Assembly: GCA_905176665.1 (NCBI GenBank)
Contig: CAJINA010000259.1
Location: 88,363 to 152,362, forward strand
Length of the DNA stretch: 64,000 nt
DNA from: Olavius algarvensis Delta 4 endosymbiont
GTDB taxonomy: Bacteria > Desulfobacterota > Desulfobacteria > Desulfobacterales > CAJINA01
Direction of reading: 5' to 3'
Under the pieces are notes generated by a model. The model saw only the letters and a list, made by a program, of their open reading frames with translations. It was not told the origin of the DNA and searched no databases. Of the stretch, positions 1 to 6,835 are shown one piece after another (within the stretch, counting starts at the first letter, position 1; the number at the start of each line of letters is the position of its first letter). The position numbers and the translations under genes are program-made.

Positions 1-215
1 ATCATCTTCTGGACTGCAACCACATCGTTGATAAGGATCAGGTCGGTAAGATCGAGGGCCAGTTTCTTGGCGATAGCTTCCGCCCGCACTTCAGCAGCCG
101 CAATTAAATTGGCGCTGAATCTTTCGGTTAGGACCATTGAAATTATAAGGCCAGTACTGGCCACAATAATCGTGATGGAAACCAGCAATGCGTTTTTTAG
201 GCTGCGAAAGCGCAT
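1..215 (-). CDS. Sensor protein, N-terminal part (cut by window edge)
   Basis: The reading frame starts with ATG at 215 and runs off the left edge, so only about 71 N-terminal residues are visible. It opens with a short basic stretch (MRFRSLKNALL) and a hydrophobic segment of about 20 residues, then an Ala/Glu-rich helix that looks like the start of a periplasmic sensor region. That is the usual architecture of membrane histidine kinases or chemoreceptor-like sensors. It begins 3 bases after the stop of the upstream PhnD-like lipoprotein, so the two are very likely co-transcribed. Substrate-binding lipoproteins are often paired with membrane sensor kinases. No catalytic domain is visible here, so the output type is unknown. 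Confidence 0.6.
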   Translation of the reverse strand, partial: MRFRSLKNALLVSITIIVASTGLIISMVLTERFSANLIAAAEVRAEAIAKKLALDLTDLILINDVVAVQKM

Positions 216-218
216 CCG

Positions 219-1169
219 TTAGCCTTTCCCGGCGTGCAGGGCCGCAGACATGTCCTGAACCGGCTGATACCAGGCCTCGTCGGGTGCTACAAATCCGTCG
301 ATCATCAATTTTTCAAGAATTCCCCGGCCCGTTTTGTTTTTGCCCATAGTGAGAACCACGTCCCGGATTTTGTTTTTCAAACCATCCTCCATATGCGCGG
401 AAACCACCAGGGGCGGACTTCCGAAGGGGGCGGACTTCCTAATGATCCGTGTTTGCGAGGTATAGAAGGATGCACTTTCCTGGAAATACTCCCAGATCTG
501 ACTGTCCACGGCTGCCCCGGTAACCAATCCCTTGGCAACGGCCATTATTGAGTTATCGTGGCTATACGTGTAAACCGTGCTCTTAAAAAATGTTGCCGGC
601 GTTTCATCGATCTGGTGCAGCCAAAATGTCGGAACCAGAGAACCGGTATTGGAATCGGGATCCGTAAATGCAAGTGTCTGCCTTCGAAGAGCAGTTAGAT
701 TCTGGATGTCACTATCACGATGGACAATCAAGTAGGACTGGTAATAGGGCTTTCCCCGTACAACCGGCGTGGCCACGGCTTCGAATTCATAGATATCGCG
801 TTGGGTAGCATAGGGTCCGGTGCAGACAAAGGCCATGTCGATCTTGCGTTGTGGAAACAGTTCATTGACCTCAACATACGTCTTGCGTTGCAGCAGTTCG
901 ATATCCCGGTCGACCTGGCCGCCGATGTAGGTTAACAGTTCGTTATAAAATTTGATGGTCTCCTTAGGAGATATCATCGCGGCGACAGCCACGCGCAAAC
1001 TGTTTGGTTTAGTTGCCGGACCAGTGGGTGCCGGCTGGGTCACCGCAATCTTCTTCTTGGAAAAATCGACTTGCTTGTACTCGCTGCCCTTCTCACAACC
1101 TATAAGTATGGGGATAATGGCAAATAGACAGACCAACATATTCTTTAATGGACGGCAATTAATCAACAT
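219..1169 (-). CDS. PhnD-like phosphate/phosphonate-type periplasmic binding lipoprotein
   Basis: A 316-residue lipoprotein. The N-terminus has a hydrophobic segment ending in a lipobox (ILIGC, Cys about residue 25), followed by a PhnD/TauT-type periplasmic binding fold with typical blocks: FVCTGPYA, DPDSNTGSLVP, YSHDNSIMAVAKG and the GSPPLVV segment. I chose the ATG at 1169 because it has an AGGA box 8 bases upstream; a longer frame to 1229 adds a poor, unlikely N-terminus. No ABC permease or ATPase gene is adjacent. The next gene is a membrane sensor, so the protein may serve as the ligand-binding part of a signalling pair rather than as a transporter. The actual ligand cannot be read from sequence. 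Confidence 0.8.
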   Translation of the reverse strand: MLINCRPLKNMLVCLFAIIPILIGCEKGSEYKQVDFSKKKIAVTQPAPTGPATKPNSLRVAVAAMISPKETIKFYNELLTYIGGQVDRDIELLQRKTYVEVNELFPQRKIDMAFVCTGPYATQRDIYEFEAVATPVVRGKPYYQSYLIVHRDSDIQNLTALRRQTLAFTDPDSNTGSLVPTFWLHQIDETPATFFKSTVYTYSHDNSIMAVAKGLVTGAAVDSQIWEYFQESASFYTSQTRIIRKSAPFGSPPLVVSAHMEDGLKNKIRDVVLTMGKNKTGRGILEKLMIDGFVAPDEAWYQPVQDMSAALHAGKG

Positions 1170-1265
1170 ATCATTGTTCCTGGGTGTACTATTCCAACTT
1201 ATTGAAAATATTAACAAATACATCACCAATCTAATTGGTCAAGTTGTGCTCCCAATGCATTCCAT

Positions 1266-1284
1266 AATACCACATTGTGGTATT
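1266..1284. promoter_or_regulatory. Perfect 9-bp palindrome upstream of the PhnD-like gene
   Basis: AATACCACA-T-TGTGGTATT is a perfect inverted repeat with a single-base centre. It lies about 100 bases upstream of the PhnD-like start codon, in AT-rich non-coding DNA. The symmetry and position fit a transcription-factor operator. It is not followed by a T-run on the minus strand, so a terminator is less likely. The regulator is unknown. Confidence 0.4.
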
Positions 1285-1379
1285 TAGCAATTATCTAGGC
1301 CAGCCATCCGCGGGTCAAGAAAAACCTGCCTGTTGAATTATCGTAATTGAGTGAGAATCGATTTAGGAAACACTGAGGA

Positions 1380-1426
1380 CAAATAAAAACAACAAGGCCC
1401 TTTGAAGTAATCTCAAAAGGCCTTGT
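1380..1426 (-). terminator. Rho-independent terminator after tRNA-Leu
   Basis: On the minus strand a strong hairpin (ACAAGGCCTTTTGA, a short loop, then TCAAAGGGCCTTGT) is followed directly by a T-rich run (TGTTTTTATTT). It starts about 30 bases past the tRNA-Leu 3' end and should end that transcript. Confidence 0.8.
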
Positions 1427-1453
1427 CTAGCCGATTATGAAAATGGCTTTTGA

Positions 1454-1541
1454 TGGTGCCCGGGACGAGAATCGAACTCGTACAGAGCTTAGCTCCGAGG
1501 GATTTTAAGTCCCTTGCGTCTACCAGTTCCGCCACCCGGGC
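1454..1541 (-). tRNA. tRNA-Leu (anticodon UAA)
   Basis: Reverse-strand sequence of 88 nt with a GCCCGGG/CCCGGGC acceptor stem, a discriminator A and an encoded CCA. The D-arm is GGCGGAACTGGTAGACGC, the anticodon loop CTTAAAA (anticodon TAA), the long variable arm is typical of class II tRNAs, and the T-arm carries GTTCGATTC. A terminator follows. Confidence 0.96.
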
Positions 1542-1542
1542 A

Positions 1543-1684
1543 GGATCCAACTCAGGGAAGTCTTTTGACTCAATCTCCGCGTTGGGCGCTCGGTTTCAGT
1601 CCTCGAAATACTATTCGTATTCCTCCGGGTGAAACCTCACGGCCGCCTTGACCTTGAACCAAAATCCATCCCTGAGTTGGATCC
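1543..1684. repeat. Palindromic repeat family, copy 1a
   Basis: The element is bounded by a perfect 16-bp inverted repeat (GGATCCAACTCAGGGA and its complement). Inside are the family modules: AATCTCCGCGTTGGGC near the left arm, a central CTCGAAATAC...GTATTCCTCCGG hairpin, and ACCTTGAACCAAAATCC near the right arm. The same modules recur at 1685, 28607, 34405, 38692, 45059 and 48265, always between genes. It sits immediately upstream of tRNA-Leu on the minus strand. Confidence 0.85.
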
Positions 1685-1830
1685 TGAATTATTTTTCAGA
1701 AACACCTTTTAACCCAATCTCCGCGTTGGGCGCTCGGTTTCAGTCCTCGAAATACCTGATGTATTCCTCCGGGTGAAACCTCACGGCCGCCCTGACCTTG
1801 AGCCAAAATCCATCCCTGAAATGACTCCTA
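1685..1830. repeat. Palindromic repeat family, copy 1b
   Basis: This is a direct tandem neighbour of copy 1a, with the same inner modules in the same order and near-identical sequence in the middle. The outer arms differ (TTTTTCAG on the left against CTGAAAT on the right) and pair less well than in copy 1a. Confidence 0.8.
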
Positions 1831-1884
1831 AACTATTTTTCAGAAACGCCTTTTAACCCAATCTCGGCGTTGGGCGTATAACTC
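1831..1884. repeat. Palindromic repeat family, truncated copy 1c
   Basis: Only the left half of the element is present: TTTTTCAGAAACGCC, then AACCCAATCTCGGCGTTGGG, after which similarity ends. Together with 1a and 1b this makes a tandem cluster of two and a half units. Confidence 0.7.
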
Positions 1885-1977
1885 TTAGTAAAGACCGGGT
1901 CTTGATCTGAGGCTCTCTCAAGAAACGGCTTTCGTGAATGCGGTTTTTTAGCGCAAAAAGCCCGTCAAGGCAAGTAA

Positions 1978-2622
1978 TTATGTAAGCCGCAGAGCTTGAA
2001 TTACACCGTGACATTTGCAGGCTGTGCTGAGCAGTACCGGGCCGCGGGAACCCACTATCTCCCCCAGAGCGGTGAATAGATCATTGGGGCTGATACCGCC
2101 CACGCCGGGTGCCAGCTGCCGGCTGCGGACCACCACGGAGGTATAGTCTTCAAACTGTAACCGGGCCAGGATTTCATATAGATTCGGCTCCCTGGTCTTG
2201 CCGGTGTAGGTGCAAATATCAGCCGGTTCCGGGCAATCATCAGGGCAGATGAAATCCGCATGACTGACATATACCTGTCCATCCGTACCCGGCATTGGAT
2301 GCGGTAGTTCCTCCTTGACCCGGTCCGGTACTGCCTGTATTTCAAGGGAGATCTCTTCCGGCAGGGTTGTCCGTACCCACTCGAAGGCAACGTGCAGCGG
2401 TACGGCAGGGACGATCCAATCCGGTGGGTCTGCTCCCTTCAGGCTCTCGGATAGAAAGAGGATGCTGTCTGCAAACGTGAATTGTCCTCCTGATTCGGTC
2501 ACTTCAATTCCACGCTCCGGATCGGTATCCACCACGGTTACCCTGTTTTTCGAATGATGCCTTAAAGCCCGCAGCGCCTGCAGGCCGAACTTCCCGGCAC
2601 CCAGCACCAGTATGTCGCTCAC
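1978..2622 (-). CDS. Rossmann-fold NAD(P)-binding protein with Cys cluster, unknown role
   Basis: A protein of 214 residues. The first 45 residues form a dinucleotide-binding motif (LVLGAGKFG, GxGxxG at residues 8-13) with an acidic end to strand 2 (VVDTDPE), as in TrkA-N and related NAD-binding domains. A Cys-rich stretch follows (C126, C130, C137, in CPDDCPEPADIC), and there is another pair near the C-terminus (ACKC, 202 and 204). These could bind a metal or a cluster. No TrkA-C domain or transporter partner is visible. It is divergent from maf, with 137 bases between the two starts. The function is not recognised. Confidence 0.7.
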   Translation of the reverse strand: MSDILVLGAGKFGLQALRALRHHSKNRVTVVDTDPERGIEVTESGGQFTFADSILFLSESLKGADPPDWIVPAVPLHVAFEWVRTTLPEEISLEIQAVPDRVKEELPHPMPGTDGQVYVSHADFICPDDCPEPADICTYTGKTREPNLYEILARLQFEDYTSVVVRSRQLAPGVGGISPNDLFTALGEIVGSRGPVLLSTACKCHGVIQALRLT

Positions 2623-2759
2623 CTTTCTCTCCCGGTCATGCGGTTGCTTTTCACTTGCCTGGCCTTACGCTTAAGGGCGGTGTTTTGTATCACTATTAGA
2701 ATCCAATATCGACCCGGTCGCCCCTTGTCAAAGGGTAATGCTTCTGGTATGGGAAGTCC

Positions 2760-3344
2760 ATGGAAAATCAAAAAAAACTGATACTTGCATCCCGATCCCC
2801 CCGGCGGCGATACCTGCTGGAACAGGCCGGGTTGACTTTCGACGTCATTCCGAGCACGATCGACGAAGCCGCCGTCCCGATCTGTGCGCCGACGGAATAT
2901 GCCCGCCGACTGGCGGATGCCAAAGCCGCGGACATTGCCGCCGGACATCCCGACAGCTGGGTCCTCGGGGCTGATACGATTGTAGTGATAAATAAGCATA
3001 TCCTCGGCAAACCCGATTCCGGGGCCTCGGCCCGTCACATGCTGCGTCAACTGAGCGGACAGACCCACGAGGTGATGACCGGCTTTGCCATCCATTGCCC
3101 GGCGGCCGAACACCGCTATGCGACGACGATCACAACCGCCGTGACATTTAAAAGCCTTTCAGACGGTGAAATTGAGTGGTATGTTCAGACGAAAGAGCCC
3201 TTTGACAAGGCCGGGGCCTACGCGATCCAGGGCATCGGCACCTTTCTGGTGCGCCGCATCCAGGGATCTTACACCAACGTGGTGGGCCTTCCGGTGTACG
3301 AGGTCATCGAGTACCTGATCGAGCAGGGGGTTGTTGAGGTCTGA
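2760..3344 (+). CDS. maf: Maf family nucleotide pyrophosphatase
   Basis: The 194 residues are the usual Maf length. The N-terminal signature ASRSPRRRYLLEQAG, the LGADTIV block with the metal-binding Asp, and the basic SGQTHEVMTG and FDKAGAYAIQG blocks are all present. Maf proteins hydrolyse non-canonical nucleoside triphosphates to monophosphates in the cytoplasm; the dTTP/UTP or m7GTP preference cannot be told from motifs alone. The start has a GGGA box about 5 bases upstream. yggS and queH follow on the same strand. Confidence 0.93.
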   Translation: MENQKKLILASRSPRRRYLLEQAGLTFDVIPSTIDEAAVPICAPTEYARRLADAKAADIAAGHPDSWVLGADTIVVINKHILGKPDSGASARHMLRQLSGQTHEVMTGFAIHCPAAEHRYATTITTAVTFKSLSDGEIEWYVQTKEPFDKAGAYAIQGIGTFLVRRIQGSYTNVVGLPVYEVIEYLIEQGVVEV

Positions 3345-3355
3345 AAACTGAAGGG

Positions 3356-3391
3356 CATGGGGTCAGGAGTCGGGAGTCAGGGGTCAGAGTA
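3356..3391 (+). repeat. Degenerate GGAGTC-type low-complexity tract
   Basis: Short imperfect repeats of the type GGGTCAGGAGTCGGGAGTCA lie between maf and yggS. The same kind of tract occurs near 6663, 9586, 16620, 19510, 44781 and 49680. Confidence 0.6.
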
Positions 3392-3428
3392 CGACCAGAA
3401 TGCAAACAGGAAAGCAGGAAACTGGACA

Positions 3429-4112
3429 TTGAAAGATAGAATTGAACAGATTCAAAAGCGCATCAGTGCTGCAGCTGAGAAGGCCGGGCGCTCGCCGGAT
3501 GAGATCCGGCTCGTGGCGGTCAGCAAGGCCAAGCCGGGCGCCAGTGTACAAATGGCCTTGGATGCTGGTTTGGACCTGTTTGGCGAGAATTATATCCAGG
3601 AAGCCCGGGAGAAGGTGAATGCGCTGTCCGCCTCAGGCGCCCAGTGGCATTTCATCGGCCACCTGCAGTCCAACAAGGCCAAATACGCAGTCAAGTTGTT
3701 TGACCTTATTCACTCGGTCGATTCTCTGAAATTGGCGCGTGAGCTGAACAAGCAGGCAGCCCGGATCGACAAGGTACAGCCTGTGCTTGTCCAGGTAAAC
3801 ATTTCCGCCGAAACCACAAAATCGGGCACCTCCCGCGAGGAGGCTGTGGACCTGGCAACGGCGATAAGTGACCTGCCCAACCTGTCGTTGCAGGGATTGA
3901 TGACCATGCCGCCCTTTTTTGACGACCCGGATAGGGCCCGGCCCTACTTTCACGAACTAAGACAGCTGCGCGATCATATCCGCAGTCTGGCCATTCCCGG
4001 TGTTACCATGGATGAACTTTCCATGGGCATGACCGGTGACTTTGAAGCGGCCATTTCCGAAGGGGCCACCCTGGTGCGCATTGGCACGGCCATTTTCGGA
4101 GAAAGATCATGA
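3429..4112 (+). CDS. yggS: YggS/PLPBP family pyridoxal-phosphate homeostasis protein
   Basis: About 227 residues from a TTG start that has an AGGA box 9 bases upstream. The open frame reaches 3357, but those extra codons fall in a low-complexity repeat and are unlikely to be translated. Family signatures are the PLP-lysine block LVAVSKAKP (Lys about 33), FGENYIQEAREK, HFIGHLQSNK, and the C-terminal SMGMTGDFEAAI and RIGTAIFG blocks. The family binds PLP without known catalysis and balances vitamin B6 and amino-acid pools. The stop overlaps the queH start by four bases (ATGA), indicating translational coupling. Confidence 0.92.
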   Translation: MKDRIEQIQKRISAAAEKAGRSPDEIRLVAVSKAKPGASVQMALDAGLDLFGENYIQEAREKVNALSASGAQWHFIGHLQSNKAKYAVKLFDLIHSVDSLKLARELNKQAARIDKVQPVLVQVNISAETTKSGTSREEAVDLATAISDLPNLSLQGLMTMPPFFDDPDRARPYFHELRQLRDHIRSLAIPGVTMDELSMGMTGDFEAAISEGATLVRIGTAIFGERS

Positions 4113-4699
4113 AACTTTTACTCCATACCTGCTGCGGTCCGTGTTCAATCCATCCGGTGCAGGAACTCCGGAAAGCGGGTTTGGAGGTGATGGGCTACTT
4201 CTACCGGCACAATATCCATCCCTACACCGAATGCCTGCGGCGGCAGGAGACATTACAGGCGTACGCGGATGAATGCGGATTCAAAGTGATTGTCCAGGAA
4301 GGCTACGATGTAGAGGGCTTTTTACGCGACATCGTCTTTCGCGAAGCCGACCGTTGCCGGATCTGCTATCATCGGCGGCTGACCGCCACCGCCCTGGTGG
4401 CCAAAAAAGGTAAATTCGACTGCTTTTCCAGCACCCTGCTCTACAGCAAGTTTCAAAACCACGCCGCCATCCGGGAAATCGGAGAGGCGGTGGCCGCCGC
4501 GACAGGGGTCTCGTTTCACTATCACGATTTTCGGGAAGGCTGGAAGATAGGGGTAACCGAATCCAAACGGCTCGGTATGTACCGCCAGCAATACTGCGGC
4601 TGCATTTACTCAGAGAAAGAGCGCTATTATAAATCGAAGGGCTCAAGGGGTCGCGGGGCCAAGGTTTCAAGTGAAAAACAATCCCCCGAAAAACCTTGA
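4109..4699 (+). CDS. queH: QueH-type epoxyqueuosine reductase
   Basis: A protein of 196 residues. The adjacent cysteines near the N-terminus (HTCCGPCS), the CRICYHRRL block in the middle and the late YCGC are the conserved cysteines of QueH (formerly DUF208). QueH performs the last step of queuosine tRNA modification, reduction of epoxyqueuosine, and is unrelated in fold to QueG. The stop of yggS overlaps this start. The last 20 or so residues (after YYKSKG) are low-complexity and coincide with a repeat-like DNA tract, so the C-terminus may be extended compared with homologues. Confidence 0.9.
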   Translation: MKLLLHTCCGPCSIHPVQELRKAGLEVMGYFYRHNIHPYTECLRRQETLQAYADECGFKVIVQEGYDVEGFLRDIVFREADRCRICYHRRLTATALVAKKGKFDCFSSTLLYSKFQNHAAIREIGEAVAAATGVSFHYHDFREGWKIGVTESKRLGMYRQQYCGCIYSEKERYYKSKGSRGRGAKVSSEKQSPEKP

Positions 4700-4789
4700 A
4701 CATCATAAAGGAAACAACCGACACACCCTGCCCCGAAAGTTCTCAGGCTCACCTGATTGACTCTATATGTATCGGACTTAATTTATAGA

Positions 4790-6661
4790 ATGTTCGGAAA
4801 TTTCATCTACTTCATTGTCGTCCTGCTGATCTATTCGACCTATCAGCCATCTACGAAAACCAATCTGGGTCCCGCGGAAACCGTGCTTGCGTTTTTAGTG
4901 CTGACCGGCATATTCTATGGCCTGGTAGCAATGTTTTTCAAGCAGCTGCAGCGCCAGTCCGCCGGCGCCGGCCGAATCACCCTGGACTACCGTTTCTCGA
5001 ATTGGCAAGCGCGCCTGTCTGTGCTGGCAATCGCACTTTTTACGATACACATATATGGGCTCAACTTGCCCGCCTTTCTGGTGCGCGTTCCTCTTTTTGC
5101 CCACCTGCCGACCCTGGGCGCCGTAGTATTCATCGCTCTTTTTGTCGGTCACCTGGCCATTATCTGGTATCATGCCCACCCAATTGGGCGCATGCTCGGC
5201 AGCATTGGCGAATCCCGACGCGGCTATATCCGGTCTAATATCGCTTTCTCTATCCCGGTACTGATTCCCTGGTTTATCATTTCCCTGACAACGGATCTGC
5301 TTCGGTTGCTGCCCTTCGATTTCATTAAGAACATCCAGGGCAATCCGGCCGGGGAAATCGCCTTCTTCGTTGTGTTTCTGCTGGCCATTGCCATCGCTGC
5401 CCCGGCCATGATCCAGCGCTTCTGGGGCTGCCGCCCACTGGAAGCCGGTCTTTACCGGGACCGGATCGAGGCGCTCTGCCGAAAGGCCCGGGTTACGTAT
5501 GCGAACATCCTCAGCTGGCCCATCTTCGGGGGCCGTATGCTCACGGCCGGCGTCATGGGCCTGGTAGACAAATTTCGATACATCCTGGTAACCGATGCCC
5601 TGCTGCAGAACCTGAGCCTCGACGAAATCGATGCGGTGATTGCCCACGAGATCGGCCACGTCAAAAAGCATCATCTGCAGTTCTACCTGCTGTTCTTTTT
5701 TGGATTCCTGCTAATCTTTTACGCCCTGCAGGACATTCTGATTTTCCTGGTCAGCTACCTGAATTATCTCCTGCTGGCGGCTGGCCTGTTCAATTCGGTG
5801 TCCTATCCAGCCGTGTATGCGCTTTTCAATGTCCTCTTTATCCTTTTGTTCATCATCTATTTTCGTTACCTGTTCGGCTATTTCATCCGAAATTTCGAGC
5901 GTCAGGCCGATGCCTACGTCTTCGATCTCTTGCCGTCCGCCATCCCGCTTATCCGCTCGCTCGAAAAAGTCGCCCTTACCAGCGGTCAGTCGCCGGATAA
6001 GCCCAATTGGCACCATTTCAGCATTACCGAACGGATCACATTCCTGCGACAGTGTGAACAGGACCGGCGCTTTATCGAGCGCCATGACCGCAAGTTGAAA
6101 AACAGTATGCTGACCTATGGCCTCTTTCTCTGCCTGGTGGTGGCCACCGGCTGGTTCATTACGCCGCGCATACCAACCGAACGACTGACCAACGATTTTC
6201 TCGAAAAACTGATTGTCCTGGAAATGGAAAAGTCACCGGAGAATCCCGGACTGCATTACGACCTGGGCACCCTGCACCTCACCAAAGGCAAGTTCGCCGA
6301 GTCCATGGCAAGTTACCAGCGGGCCATCGAATTACGACCGAACTTTCCGGAAGCACTCAACAATCTGGCCTGGCTGTATGCCACCTGCGAAGACGAAAGC
6401 CTCAGGCAACCCGCACAAGCCTTGCAACTGGCCCTGGCGGCGGCCGAACGAATGCCGCGTGCCCATATCCTGGATACACTTGCGGAGAGCTACTACGTCA
6501 ATGGAGACTTCGAGCAGGCCCTGCAGGCTGGCAAGCAGGCCCTGCACCTGGCCACCGAGAACCGGGACTACTACCTGAAGCAGGTCATCCGGTTTGAAAA
6601 AGCGATCAAAGGCGTGATGGTGGAACGTCAGGAGATCAGCAGCCAGAAGGCGGAAGACTAA
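4790..6661 (+). CDS. M48 family membrane metalloprotease fused to TPR repeats
   Basis: About 623 residues from ATG 4790; a TTG at 4757 in the same frame is the alternative, and neither has a clear ribosome site. The first 240 residues hold several membrane segments. The zinc motif HEIGH lies at about 286-290, more membrane segments follow, and the third ligand region is FERQADAY (about residue 370). From about residue 480 the chain becomes soluble and carries TPR-like repeats (PGLHYDLGTLHLTKGKF, then FPEALNNLAWLYA). M48 proteases of the HtpX/Ste24 group cleave membrane or misfolded proteins. The added TPR domain probably recruits partners. A second, plain M48 protease is encoded at 37331. Confidence 0.82.
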   Translation: MFGNFIYFIVVLLIYSTYQPSTKTNLGPAETVLAFLVLTGIFYGLVAMFFKQLQRQSAGAGRITLDYRFSNWQARLSVLAIALFTIHIYGLNLPAFLVRVPLFAHLPTLGAVVFIALFVGHLAIIWYHAHPIGRMLGSIGESRRGYIRSNIAFSIPVLIPWFIISLTTDLLRLLPFDFIKNIQGNPAGEIAFFVVFLLAIAIAAPAMIQRFWGCRPLEAGLYRDRIEALCRKARVTYANILSWPIFGGRMLTAGVMGLVDKFRYILVTDALLQNLSLDEIDAVIAHEIGHVKKHHLQFYLLFFFGFLLIFYALQDILIFLVSYLNYLLLAAGLFNSVSYPAVYALFNVLFILLFIIYFRYLFGYFIRNFERQADAYVFDLLPSAIPLIRSLEKVALTSGQSPDKPNWHHFSITERITFLRQCEQDRRFIERHDRKLKNSMLTYGLFLCLVVATGWFITPRIPTERLTNDFLEKLIVLEMEKSPENPGLHYDLGTLHLTKGKFAESMASYQRAIELRPNFPEALNNLAWLYATCEDESLRQPAQALQLALAAAERMPRAHILDTLAESYYVNGDFEQALQAGKQALHLATENRDYYLKQVIRFEKAIKGVMVERQEISSQKAED

Positions 6662-6662
6662 G

Positions 6663-6745
6663 TGCCGGAGGTCAGAAGTCGGACGTCGGACGTCTGCGGT
6701 CGGTATCCAGGGGTCCGGAGTCGGGTGTCTGGCGTCTGGGGTCAG
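6663..6745 (+). repeat. Degenerate GGAGTC/GGACGTC-type tract
   Basis: About 80 bases of imperfect 6-8 base repeats (GTCGGACGTCGGACGTC, then GGAGTCGGGTGTCTGGCGTC) follow the M48 stop. It is non-coding and of the same kind as the other tracts in this window. Confidence 0.65.
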
Positions 6746-6774
6746 CAGGAAAAAACGCACTTTCACCAAATAAG

Positions 6775-6800
6775 AAACCCCGACCGTTTGGTCGGGGTTT
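6775..6800. terminator. Bidirectional hairpin terminator between M48-TPR and GspE-like genes
   Basis: A perfect 11-bp stem (AAACCCCGACC, loop GTTT, GGTCGGGGTTT) lies between the convergent genes. The A and T ends of the stem supply a short T-run on both strands, so it can act in both directions. Confidence 0.85.
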
Positions 6801-6835
6801 TAACCTTTGAACCTTTGTACGCGGAACCTTGAACC

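Noticed and set aside
1543..1884. CRISPR-like tandem repeats
   Set aside because: The units are about 145 bp palindromes with shared inner modules, not short direct repeats with unique spacers.
2619..3113. Open frame of 164 residues on the minus strand upstream of the Rossmann gene
   Set aside because: It covers the maf coding sequence on the other strand and has no ribosome site or family motif.
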